Assembly: GCF_049650445.1 (NCBI RefSeq)
Contig: NZ_JBASAD010000003.1
Span: 27,249 to 91,248, forward strand
DNA length: 64,000 bases
Direction: 5' to 3'
DNA from: Castellaniella sp049650445
GTDB lineage: Bacteria; Pseudomonadota; Gammaproteobacteria; Burkholderiales; Burkholderiaceae_B
Part shown: positions 41,791 through 49,929 of the stretch, piece after piece
Numbering within the stretch: position 1 is the stretch's first letter
Layout: every line of letters begins with the position of its first letter
The notes under the pieces: model-generated
What the model saw: only the letters and a program-made list of their open reading frames with translations
Told to the model about the DNA's origin: nothing
Databases searched by the model: none
Position numbers and translations under genes: made by a program

Positions 41791-44384
41791 TGTCCCAACA
41801 GGCCCTTGAGGGCCTTGCCGATGCGCTCCACCGGATCGGCGCCGGACGCGGGCGCGGCAGACTGCTTCGGGGCTTCGCCGGCCGTCTCGGACTCCGGCGA
41901 CGGCAGCGCCTGCTGGATCAGGTCCGTCCCCTTGAGCAGTTCTCCCAGCCCCGACTTCAAGGCGCGCTGGATGGACGGATTGCGGATACCCGACCAGTCC
42001 ACCTCGTATTCGGGCTGATTCCAGGCGCCCGTGATGCGGATGGGGATGGTCGCGCCGAGCAACGGCGTCAGTGCAATGTCCAGCCCCTTGGGCAAGCGCG
42101 CCGCCACCTGGGCCTGCAGCACCAGATCCAGGCTGCGGCCCGGCACGTCGATGCGCGCCGGCTTGCCTTCGGAGAGCCGCACCAGATCGGACACCACGGA
42201 CAGCTTCGACAGAGTCCCCTGGCCGTCCTTGAGATCGAGGCGGGCGTCCAGACTGCTGAAGGCGGTGCTGCGACGGTTGTCGAACGGCGAGGCCAGCGCA
42301 TCCAGGCGGCCCTTCAGGACGTTGCCCAGCGCTGCCGCCACGTCCGCCAGGGTCCGCGAGGCGTCCACGCCCTGCACGGCGCCATCCCGCACCTGCACGG
42401 CCACCCGGCCCGCCAGCGAGCGCTGCAGCGCGTCCGGTGTCGCCCCCTGCGCACGCAGGTCGATCTGCGCCGCGCCGCGACCCGACAGCAGATTCCTGGC
42501 CATCGCGGCCTGGATCAGGGGCGCCACGGCGATCTTGTCCAGATTCAGCTTCAAGCCGAACGTCTGGTCGGCCGCCGCGCTGAACTGACCCGACAGCGTG
42601 CCTTCGTACAGATCGGCTGACAACTTGGGCACGGTGAGCGAGCCCTGCCGGACTCTGGCCTGGGCGAGCACGTTCTTGAGTTGCACATCGCGCACCCGCA
42701 GGTCCCCGATCCGCACGTCACCCTCAACGTCCAGCCCCTGCAGGAACGACAGATCGATGGGCGCGGGCGGCGCCTTCGCGGCAGCCTCGGCGCTCTTGTC
42801 CGGTGCTTTTTCCGGACTCTTCTCCTGCTCCTTGTCCGCGTCCTTGTTGTCTGCGCTGGCGGGCTTGGCCGCAGCGGCGGCAGGCGGCGCGGGCAGCCAG
42901 CGGTTCAGATCGAGCTTTTCTGTGTTCAGGGTGAATTGAGTGTGAGGCTGGGGCGTGGTCAGCTTCGTGACCTGGGATTTGAAGGCCGCCTGCCCGCCGT
43001 CGATCACGGCATTCAGGTCCACCGACAGCAGATCCTGCACCAGGTCCAGATGCACGCTGCCGATCATGGGGAATTCATAGCTTCCGGAGGGCAGCGCCTG
43101 ATCGCGCACCCCCATATCGCCCTTGACGGCGCTCAGGGAGCCCTTGCGCAGAGAGGTGTTCCAGTCCAGCGGCGAGGTCAGTTTCAGGCGCAACAGGCGC
43201 CCGCCCTGGGTCAGCCCCCCATCCAGGCTGGCGGTACGGAACTGCCACTCGTTGGCATTGCCCGACAGGCCTTCCAGGCCCAGCGAGACGGCCAGCGTAT
43301 CGTCGCCGGTCCATTTCAGGGTGCCGGTCACCGGATCGGCCTGGGCGGACTCGGGTGAAATCGCCAGCGCCGGCGCATCCAGGGCCAGGTCCAGGGCGCG
43401 CTTGCCCTCCTGGCCGACGGCACGCAGGGCCAGCTTGTTGATCGTGAGCGCGGTGTTGGTCTGGTCCAGGCGCAGTTTCGCCGCCGTCAGGCTGGCCTTC
43501 AGGCCCTGGACCGGATGGACGCCGACGATATTGCCGCTCAGGGCCAGTTCCAGATTGTCGGCGGAAAAATGGCGAGCCTTGCCGTCGTAGGCCAGATTGC
43601 CCCGCAACGCAGCCTGCGACTGATCCAGGTTGCCCAGACGCCCGCTCAGTTGCACATTGATTTTCTGCGCCAGATAGCTTCGTTCCCTCGGGCTCAGGCG
43701 CAGCAGCGCCTGGGCCTGGAGCTGGGCGTGCTGCACCGGGTCGTTGCCCGTGATCACGGCCTTGAGCGAGACATCGAAAGGCTGATCGTAGGTGACCCGG
43801 CCGGTGTTGGCCTCGATCTGTTCGAGGGTCGTGGACAGGCCATCGCGCTGGTCGACGTACTGGACCCGTCCATCCTTCAATTCCAGGCCGGCGATGTCAA
43901 TGTTGAAATCGGACCCGGTGCCGGGCGCGGCAGCAGCAGCGACCCCCATCGGCGCGGGTGCCGCCCCGGTCGCGCCCGCTCCATCCATGTCCAGCAGATC
44001 ACTGAAGTTGAAGCGGCCCTTGGCATCCCGCACGACATGGGCCTTCAAGCCCGTCACGGCCACGTGGTCCACCACCAACTGGTTCGACAGCAAAGGCCAG
44101 ATCGCCACGGCAAAGCGGGCACTGTCGATGGAGACGAAGGTGTCCTTGGCTTCACGATTGGACAGCGCCACATCGCTGACAGACAGGCCGATGCGGGGGA
44201 ACAGCGACAAGCTGATGTCGCCACCGATGGTCAACGTGCGCGCCGTGCGTTCGAACACCAGGGATTCCAGCCTGGATTTATAGGCGTTCGGATTGAAAGT
44301 CAGCAGGAAAATAGCCAGTCCGACCACCGCCAGCAGCAGCGCCACGACCAGGCTGAACAATACCCGCTTCAACCAGACATTCAT
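41787..44384 (-). CDS. AsmA-family inner-membrane protein
   Basis: 865 residues. One N-terminal membrane anchor (VLFSLVVALLLAVVGLAIFLL) is followed by an AsmA domain (FNPNAYKSRLESLVFERTARTLTIGGDISLSLFPRIGLSVSDVALSN in part) and a large periplasmic beta-rich body. A Lys/Asp/Ala-rich linker lies near 530-560 (DKEQEKSPEKAPDKS). The C-terminal part resembles AsmA_2 (RGAAQIDLRAQGATPDALQRSL, DVAAALGNVLKGRLDALASPF, PIRITGAWNQPEYEVDW). Such proteins are linked to lipid transport toward the outer membrane. Start 44384 (MNVWLKRVL). It diverges from metY. Confidence 0.9.
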   Translation of the reverse strand: MNVWLKRVLFSLVVALLLAVVGLAIFLLTFNPNAYKSRLESLVFERTARTLTIGGDISLSLFPRIGLSVSDVALSNREAKDTFVSIDSARFAVAIWPLLSNQLVVDHVAVTGLKAHVVRDAKGRFNFSDLLDMDGAGATGAAPAPMGVAAAAAPGTGSDFNIDIAGLELKDGRVQYVDQRDGLSTTLEQIEANTGRVTYDQPFDVSLKAVITGNDPVQHAQLQAQALLRLSPRERSYLAQKINVQLSGRLGNLDQSQAALRGNLAYDGKARHFSADNLELALSGNIVGVHPVQGLKASLTAAKLRLDQTNTALTINKLALRAVGQEGKRALDLALDAPALAISPESAQADPVTGTLKWTGDDTLAVSLGLEGLSGNANEWQFRTASLDGGLTQGGRLLRLKLTSPLDWNTSLRKGSLSAVKGDMGVRDQALPSGSYEFPMIGSVHLDLVQDLLSVDLNAVIDGGQAAFKSQVTKLTTPQPHTQFTLNTEKLDLNRWLPAPPAAAAAKPASADNKDADKEQEKSPEKAPDKSAEAAAKAPPAPIDLSFLQGLDVEGDVRIGDLRVRDVQLKNVLAQARVRQGSLTVPKLSADLYEGTLSGQFSAAADQTFGLKLNLDKIAVAPLIQAAMARNLLSGRGAAQIDLRAQGATPDALQRSLAGRVAVQVRDGAVQGVDASRTLADVAAALGNVLKGRLDALASPFDNRRSTAFSSLDARLDLKDGQGTLSKLSVVSDLVRLSEGKPARIDVPGRSLDLVLQAQVAARLPKGLDIALTPLLGATIPIRITGAWNQPEYEVDWSGIRNPSIQRALKSGLGELLKGTDLIQQALPSPESETAGEAPKQSAAPASGADPVERIGKALKGLLGQ

Positions 44385-44560
44385 TTTTTGACCCACACCC
44401 TCGACAGGAGTCCCGCCCACGGTGGGACAACACCCGGAATGCTAACCCATGCCCGAGCCCAGCACGGCCGTTTACAGCATCCGGCCGCATTCTATTGCAC
44501 CGCATTGCATTTCGTAGAACGCTGCACGACAGATATGCGGCCTTTATATTATTCTTGGTT

Positions 44561-44594
44561 ATATTGAAATATTCGCATAGACCGTATATTGAAA
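44561..44594 (+). promoter_or_regulatory. Direct ATATTGAAA repeats and possible promoter before metY
   Basis: ATATTGAAA occurs at 44561-44569 and again at 44586-44594. TTGAAA (44564-44569) and TATATT (44585-44590) could be a promoter, but the 15-bp spacer is short. The second repeat continues to give TGAA-N6-TTCA, one base longer than the MetR pattern TGAA-N5-TTCA. No SAM riboswitch is apparent. Confidence 0.35.
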
Positions 44595-44654
44595 GCGCAT
44601 TCACCAGTACGATGGTCGACTGCCCAAAAAAATACCACACAGGAGACTTTTCTC

Positions 44655-45935
44655 ATGTCCCGCCGCTTCGAAACCCTGGCCATCCACGCCGGCTACACCC
44701 CCGACCCCACGACCAAAGCGGTCGCCGTGCCGATCTACCAGACCACCTCGTACGCCTTCGACGACACCCAGCACGGCGCGGACCTGTTCGACCTGAAAGT
44801 GGCGGGCAACATCTACACCCGCATCATGAACCCCACCACCGCCGTCCTGGAAGAGCGCGTCGCCGCGCTGGAAGGCGGGGTGGCCGCGCTGGCCGTGGCC
44901 TCGGGCATGACGGCCATCACTTACGCCATCCAGACGCTGGCGCAGGCGGGCGACAACATCGTCTCCACCAGCAAGCTCTACGGCGGCACCTACAATCTGT
45001 TCGCCCACACCTTCCCGCGCCAAGGCCTGGAAGTGCGCTTCGCGCCCCACGACGACGTGGCCGCCCTGGAGGCCCTGATCGATGACCGCACCCGCGCGGT
45101 GTTCTGCGAATCCGTCGGCAACCCGGCGGGCAACATCATCGACATCCAGGCACTGGCCGACGCCGCTCACCGCCATGGCGTGCCGCTGATCGTGGACAAC
45201 ACGGTCGCCTCGCCCGCCCTGTGCCGCCCCATCGAATGGGGCGCCGACATCGTGGTGCACGCCCTGACCAAGTACATGGGCGGCCACGGCACCAGCATCG
45301 CCGGGGCAATCGTGGACAGCGGCAAATTCCCCTGGGCGGAACACCGCGACCGCTTCCCCATGCTCAACGAACCGGACCCGTCCTACCACGGCGTGGTCTA
45401 CACCGAGGCCTTCGGACCGGCCGCCTTCATCGGCCGCTGCCGTGTCGTCCCCTTGCGCAATACCGGCGGTGCAATCTCGCCCTTCAATTCCTTCCTGGTG
45501 CTGCAGGGCATCGAAACCCTGGCCTTGCGCATGGAGCGCCACTGCGCCAATGCCCTGACCGTGGCCCGCTTCCTGAAGGACCACCCGCAGGTCGCCTGGG
45601 TGAACTACGCCGGCCTGCCGGATCACGCAGAACACGCCCTGGCGCAAAAATACATGGGTGGGCTGCCTGCCAGCATCCTGTCCTTCGGCATCAAGGGCGG
45701 CCTGGCCGCAGGCGCCCGCTTCATCGATGCCCTGCAACTGATCCTGCGGCTGGTGAACATCGGCGATGCAAAATCCCTGGCCTGCCATCCGGCCTCGACC
45801 ACGCACCGCCAGCTCAGCCCCGAAGAACTCGCTCGTGCCGGAGTCGGCGAAGACATGATCCGCCTGTCCATCGGCATCGAGCACATCGACGACATCCTCG
45901 ACGATCTGCGCCAGGCGCTGGACGCCAGCCGCTGA
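44655..45935 (+). CDS. metY: O-acetylhomoserine aminocarboxypropyltransferase (O-acetylhomoserine sulfhydrylase)
   Basis: 426 residues, a Cys/Met-metabolism PLP enzyme that makes homocysteine (or methionine) from O-acetylhomoserine and sulfide (or methanethiol). PLP signatures: YTRIMNPTTAVLEERVAALEGG, the pyrophosphate-site SGMTAITYAIQTLA, VDNTVASPALCRPIEWGADI, and the Schiff-base lysine in HALTKYMGGHG. Length fits MetY rather than the shorter MetB/MetC. Start 44655 follows AGGAG; ORF start 44589 is upstream noise. pntAA begins 82 bp later. Confidence 0.95.
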   Translation: MSRRFETLAIHAGYTPDPTTKAVAVPIYQTTSYAFDDTQHGADLFDLKVAGNIYTRIMNPTTAVLEERVAALEGGVAALAVASGMTAITYAIQTLAQAGDNIVSTSKLYGGTYNLFAHTFPRQGLEVRFAPHDDVAALEALIDDRTRAVFCESVGNPAGNIIDIQALADAAHRHGVPLIVDNTVASPALCRPIEWGADIVVHALTKYMGGHGTSIAGAIVDSGKFPWAEHRDRFPMLNEPDPSYHGVVYTEAFGPAAFIGRCRVVPLRNTGGAISPFNSFLVLQGIETLALRMERHCANALTVARFLKDHPQVAWVNYAGLPDHAEHALAQKYMGGLPASILSFGIKGGLAAGARFIDALQLILRLVNIGDAKSLACHPASTTHRQLSPEELARAGVGEDMIRLSIGIEHIDDILDDLRQALDASR

Positions 45936-45979
45936 CCCGGCCCCGTCCCGCCCCCTTCCCAAGACATCAAGGAAACCCC

Positions 45980-46027
45980 ATGCAGCAATACCGTCGCATC
46001 CCCGTCGGGAGACCGCCATGCAGGTAG
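45980..46027 (+). CDS. Possible 15-residue leader ORF overlapping the pntAA start
   Basis: ATG at 45980, five bases after AAGGAAACC, opens MQQYRRIPVGRPPCR and stops at TAG 46025-46027, inside pntAA but in another frame. The pntAA ATG (46018) has its own GGGAGA site. Termination there could favour re-initiation. It is too short to judge by composition, and I see no proof it is translated. Confidence 0.3.
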   Translation: MQQYRRIPVGRPPCR

Positions 46028-47136
46028 GCATTCCCCGTGAGACCCTGCCCGGCGAGACCCGGGTCGCCGCCACCCCGGAAACCGTCAAGAAACTGGCCCA
46101 GGCCGGCCATCAGGTCCGGGTCGAGCGCGGTGCCGGCACAGCCGCCCGCTACCTCGACGCCGACTACGAAAAGGCCGGTGCCGAACTGACCGACGCCGAT
46201 GCCGCCCTGGGCAGCGAACTGGTCCTGAAGGTGCGCCGTCCGGACGCCGCCGAGCTGAGCCGCATGAAACCGGGCGCCGCGCTGCTCGGCATGCTGGACC
46301 CCTTCGACGCCGACGGCCTGAAGGCCCTGGCGGGCGCAAGCCTCACGGCGTTCGCCCTGGAAGCCGCACCGCGCACCACCCGTGCCCAGAGCCTGGACGT
46401 GCTGTCGTCCCAGGCCAATCTGGCCGGCTACAAGGCCGTGCTGCTGGCGACCCAATACTACGGCCGCATCTTCCCCATGATGATGACCGCCGCCGGCACC
46501 CTGAAGGCGGCCCGCGTGGTGGTGCTCGGGGCGGGCGTGGCCGGCCTGCAGGCCATTGCCACCGCACGCCGTCTGGGCGCCGTGGTCGAAGCCTCCGACG
46601 TGCGTCCCGCCGCGCGCGAGCAGGTCGAGTCGCTGGGCGGCAAATTCATCGACGTGCCCTACGAGACCGACGAGGAACGCGAAATCGCTGAAGGCGTCGG
46701 CGGCTACGCCCGGCCCATGCCGGCCGCGTGGATGGCGCGCCAGGCCGCGCTGGTGGCCGAACGCTGCAAGCAGGCCGACATCGTCATCACCACCGCTCTG
46801 ATCCCCGGCCGTCCGGCGCCGACGCTGATCCAGCCGGACACGGTCGCCGCCATGAAGCCGGGCTCGGTCATCGTCGACCTGGCGGTGGAACGCGGCGGCA
46901 ACTGCCCGCTGTCCGTGCCGGGCGAGGTCGTCGAGCGCGATGGCGTCACCCTGGTCGGGCTGAGCAATCTGCCTGCCCTGCTGGCGACCGACGCTTCCGC
47001 ACTCTATGCGCGCAACGTGCTCGATTTCCTGAAACTCGTCATCGACGCCGAGGGCCGCTTCGCGCTCCCGGAGAACGACGACATCGTCAAAGCCTGCCTG
47101 GTCTGCAAGGACGGCCAGGTCCTGAGGAGCGCCTGA
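46018..47136 (+). CDS. pntAA: NAD(P) transhydrogenase subunit alpha, part 1 (domain I)
   Basis: 372 residues holding the NAD(H)-binding domain I of proton-translocating transhydrogenase. The start MQVGIPRETLPGETRVAATP is typical, as are SQANLAGYKAVLLA, the Rossmann loop VVVLGAGVAGLQAIATARRLGA (in part), EASDVRPAAREQVESLGGKF and GSVIVDLAVERGGNCP. In E. coli this is fused to the membrane helices of PntA. Here the alpha chain is split, as in Rhodospirillum and many Alcaligenaceae. TGATG overlap with pntAB. Confidence 0.97.
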   Translation: MQVGIPRETLPGETRVAATPETVKKLAQAGHQVRVERGAGTAARYLDADYEKAGAELTDADAALGSELVLKVRRPDAAELSRMKPGAALLGMLDPFDADGLKALAGASLTAFALEAAPRTTRAQSLDVLSSQANLAGYKAVLLATQYYGRIFPMMMTAAGTLKAARVVVLGAGVAGLQAIATARRLGAVVEASDVRPAAREQVESLGGKFIDVPYETDEEREIAEGVGGYARPMPAAWMARQAALVAERCKQADIVITTALIPGRPAPTLIQPDTVAAMKPGSVIVDLAVERGGNCPLSVPGEVVERDGVTLVGLSNLPALLATDASALYARNVLDFLKLVIDAEGRFALPENDDIVKACLVCKDGQVLRSA

Positions 47137-47444
47137 TGGACGCCGTCAATCCCACCCTGATCAACATCATCATCTTCGTGCTCGCCGTCTACGTGGGTTT
47201 CCACGTGGTCTGGAACGTGACTCCGGCCCTGCACACCCCGCTGATGGCCGTGACCAACGCCATTTCGGCCATCGTCATCGTCGGCGCCATGCTGGCGACC
47301 GGTCTGACCGACGGCGGCCTGGCCCAGTCCATGGGCGTGTTCGCCGTGGCCCTGGCGGCGGTGAACGTCTTCGGCGGCTTCCTGGTCACCCAGCGCATGC
47401 TGGAAATGTTCAAGAAGAAGGAACGCAAGGGGGACCAGGCATGA
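47136..47444 (+). CDS. pntAB: NAD(P) transhydrogenase subunit alpha, part 2
   Basis: 102 residues with three to four membrane helices (TLINIIIFVLAVYVGFHVVW, MAVTNAISAIVIVGAMLATG, MGVFAVALAAVNVFGGFLVT) and a basic C-terminus (MFKKKERKGDQ). It supplies the membrane part of the alpha chain (domain II). The ATG overlaps the pntAA stop by one base, and the stop overlaps pntB by four. Confidence 0.96.
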   Translation: MDAVNPTLINIIIFVLAVYVGFHVVWNVTPALHTPLMAVTNAISAIVIVGAMLATGLTDGGLAQSMGVFAVALAAVNVFGGFLVTQRMLEMFKKKERKGDQA

Positions 47445-48880
47445 TCTCGGCCAATCTCGTCACCCTGCTCTACCTGATCGCCTCGGTCTGCTTCATCCAG
47501 GCGCTCAAGGGCCTGTCCCATCCCACCACCTCGCGTCGGGGCAATGCCTTCGGCATGATCGGCATGGCAATCGCCATCGTGACCACGGCGGCGCTCATCG
47601 TCGGCCTGGCGCGTGACGGGACCACCGTCGCCGGCCTGGGGCGGGTACTGCTCGGTCTGCTGATCGGCGGCAGCATCGGCACCCTCCTGGCACGCAAGGT
47701 CCAGATGACCAAGATGCCGGAACTGATTGCCTTCATGCACAGCATGATCGGTCTGGCGGCCGTGGCCATCGCCACGGCGGTCGTGGCCGAGCCGCATGCC
47801 TTCGGCATCGCGGCCAACGGCGCCCCCATCCCCGTGGGCAACCGGCTGGAACTGTTCATCGGCACCTTCGTCGGCGCCATTACGTTCTCCGGTTCGGTGA
47901 TCGCCTTCGGCAAGCTGTCGGGCAAGTACAAGTTCCGCCTGTTCCAGGGCGCGCCGGTGGTCTTCCCCGGTCAGCACATGCTGAACCTGCTGCTGGCGAT
48001 CCTGATGCTGGCCTGCGGCTTCTGGTTCATGGCGACGCAGTCCTGGCTGCCCTTCATCCTCATGACGGCCATCGCCTTCCTGCTGGGCGTGCTGATCATC
48101 ATCCCGATCGGCGGCGCCGACATGCCGGTGGTGATCTCCATGCTGAACAGCTACTCGGGCTGGGCGGCGGCGGGGATCGGCTTCTCGCTGAACAACCCGA
48201 TGCTGATCATCGCCGGTTCGCTGGTGGGTTCGTCGGGCGCGATCCTGTCCTACATCATGTGCAAGGCGATGAACCGGTCGTTCTTCAACGTGATCCTGGG
48301 CGGCTTCGGGGCCGAGGCGTCCTCGGGGGGCGCAGCCGGCGACGGCGTGCAGCGCAGCGTCAAATCGGGCAGTTCGGACGACGCCGCCTTCCTGATGAGC
48401 AATGCCGATACCGTCACCATCGTCCCGGGCTACGGCCTGGCCGTGGCGCGCGCCCAGCACGCGCTCAAGGAACTGGCGGCGAAACTGTCCGCACAGGGCG
48501 TGACGGTCAAATACGCCATCCACCCGGTGGCCGGGCGCATGCCGGGGCACATGAACGTGCTGCTGGCCGAAGCCGAAGTCCCCTACGACCAGGTGTTCGA
48601 AATGGACGACATCAACGGCGAATTCGGTCAGACCGACGTGGTGCTGGTGCTGGGCGCCAACGACGTGGTCAACCCGGCCGCCAAGAACGACCCGAACTCG
48701 CCCATCGCCGGGATGCCGATCCTGGAGGCCTACAAGGCGCGCACCGTGATCGTCAACAAGCGCTCCATGGCGGCGGGCTACGCCGGGCTGGACAATGAAC
48801 TGTTCTACATGGACAAGACCATGATGGTGTTCGGCGACGCCAAGAAGGTTCTGGAGGACATGGTCAAGGCCCTGGAATAG
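47441..48880 (+). CDS. pntB: NAD(P) transhydrogenase subunit beta
   Basis: 479 residues: about nine membrane helices of the proton channel (domain II), then the NADP(H)-binding domain III. Domain III is recognisable by VTIVPGYGLAVARAQHALKE, YAIHPVAGRMPGHMNVLLAEA, DINGEFGQTDVVLVLGANDVVNPAA and KRSMAAGYAGLDNELFY. The enzyme uses proton motive force to make NADPH from NADH. It is full length. A stem-loop and a terminator-like hairpin follow. Confidence 0.97.
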   Translation: MISANLVTLLYLIASVCFIQALKGLSHPTTSRRGNAFGMIGMAIAIVTTAALIVGLARDGTTVAGLGRVLLGLLIGGSIGTLLARKVQMTKMPELIAFMHSMIGLAAVAIATAVVAEPHAFGIAANGAPIPVGNRLELFIGTFVGAITFSGSVIAFGKLSGKYKFRLFQGAPVVFPGQHMLNLLLAILMLACGFWFMATQSWLPFILMTAIAFLLGVLIIIPIGGADMPVVISMLNSYSGWAAAGIGFSLNNPMLIIAGSLVGSSGAILSYIMCKAMNRSFFNVILGGFGAEASSGGAAGDGVQRSVKSGSSDDAAFLMSNADTVTIVPGYGLAVARAQHALKELAAKLSAQGVTVKYAIHPVAGRMPGHMNVLLAEAEVPYDQVFEMDDINGEFGQTDVVLVLGANDVVNPAAKNDPNSPIAGMPILEAYKARTVIVNKRSMAAGYAGLDNELFYMDKTMMVFGDAKKVLEDMVKALE

Positions 48881-48891
48881 GGTCAATATGC

Positions 48892-48928
48892 CAGAGCGTG
48901 TTCGGCCCCCCCCGCCGAAGACGCTCTG
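48892..48928 (+). repeat. Imperfect 15-bp inverted repeat after pntB
   Basis: CAGAGCGTGTTCGGC pairs with GCCGAAGACGCTCTG around a 7-nt C-rich loop, with one mismatch. It starts 12 bp after the pntB stop and has no U tract; it could protect the mRNA 3' end. Confidence 0.45.
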
Positions 48929-48964
48929 CTCAAGGCCCGTGCATGCGGGCTTACCCGCAGTCCG

Positions 48965-48993
48965 CCGGCCCCGCTTTCGGGGCCGGATCGTTT
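48965..48993 (+). terminator. Terminator-like hairpin before the ycgR gene
   Basis: CCGGCCCCG/CGGGGCCGG stem, loop CTTT, followed by ATCGTTT. A strong stem with a short T tract, likely the end of the pnt transcript. Confidence 0.6.
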
Positions 48994-49031
48994 AAAATTA
49001 ACAGTTGTTACACCTTCGGCACAAACTCACC

Positions 49032-49769
49032 ATGGCCTTCCAGGAAGACGATCCCTGTCTGGTATCGCAATCGCTCGAAATCAGCTCCATCCTGCAAGGC
49101 CTGCTCACTCAACGTGTGCTGGTGCGCCTGGACATCCCCGGCAAAGCCGTCTCGATCATCTCCACACTGCTCGAGGTCGACCCCAAAACCGGCACGCTGC
49201 TGCTGGACAACGCCTCCGAAGATCAAATCAACAATCAGTTGCTGCGCGCCACGGCCGTACGGCTGCAGGGCTCGCTGAATCGCGTGATGATTGAATTCTC
49301 CGGACCGCTCAGCCCCACCATGCACGGCGGCAAGCCGGCCCTGTCGATGGCCTGGCCCACCCAGTTGCGGCGGGTCCAGCGGCGCGAATTCTTCCGGGTC
49401 GACATCCCGGCCAGCAACCCCGCCCACTGCCTGATCGAACACGAATCCCTGCCCTCGGGCAGGGCCCGCTTCCGGATCGCCGACATCAGCGCGGGCGGTC
49501 TGCAACTGGTGGACCGCGACCTGCTGCTCACCCATGCCGCCGTGGGCACGGTCTTCGAGGAATGCACCCTGGAACTGCCCGACGCAGCCGAACTGGACCT
49601 GGGCCTGCGCGTGCTGCGGTCCACTCAACTGGAGCAGGACAACGGCAAGCCGCAGCACCAGATCGCCTGCAGCTTCGTCCATCTGCCGGACAATCGCCGG
49701 ATCGCCATCCAGCAATACATCGGCACCCTGGAGCGGGCCGCTCTCTCCCGCCGCTGGGGCATGGAGTAA
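49032..49769 (+). CDS. ycgR: PilZ-domain flagellar brake protein (YcgR family)
   Basis: 245 residues. An N-terminal YcgR domain (about 1-110) is followed by a PilZ domain with both cyclic-di-GMP motifs: the RxxxR in RRVQRREFFRVDIP and the D-x-S-x-x-G in DISAGGLQL. In E. coli, c-di-GMP-bound YcgR slows the flagellar motor. No flagellar genes lie in the window, but four chemoreceptors do. Start 49032 (MAFQEDDP); a TTG start at 49005 is less likely. Confidence 0.9.
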   Translation: MAFQEDDPCLVSQSLEISSILQGLLTQRVLVRLDIPGKAVSIISTLLEVDPKTGTLLLDNASEDQINNQLLRATAVRLQGSLNRVMIEFSGPLSPTMHGGKPALSMAWPTQLRRVQRREFFRVDIPASNPAHCLIEHESLPSGRARFRIADISAGGLQLVDRDLLLTHAAVGTVFEECTLELPDAAELDLGLRVLRSTQLEQDNGKPQHQIACSFVHLPDNRRIAIQQYIGTLERAALSRRWGME

Positions 49770-49837
49770 GACCCGCCGCCGCCTCGGCGGCGCGCGAAAA
49801 ACCCGCCACGCCCCACACGTTCCCGCACCTGGTTCCT

Positions 49838-49864
49838 GGTAAATATATCTATTGAATATTTACC
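49838..49864 (+). promoter_or_regulatory. Operator-like palindrome upstream of the hydroxyproline genes
   Basis: GGTAAATAT-N9-ATATTTACC, a perfect 9-bp inverted repeat ending 65 bp before the oxidoreductase start. A sequence identical at 21 of 27 positions, including the spacer, lies before the TRAP operon at 58260-58286. The GntR protein encoded in the cluster is the obvious candidate binder. Confidence 0.75.
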
Positions 49865-49929
49865 GTGCCTGTGGAATCATCCCTGGCATCGGGTCCGTAC
49901 GACCCCCTGACCGGCACAGAGTCCTCACC

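Noticed and set aside
44385..44654. SAM riboswitch before metY
   Set aside because: No recognisable SAM-class pairing or core sequence; only AT-rich repeats.
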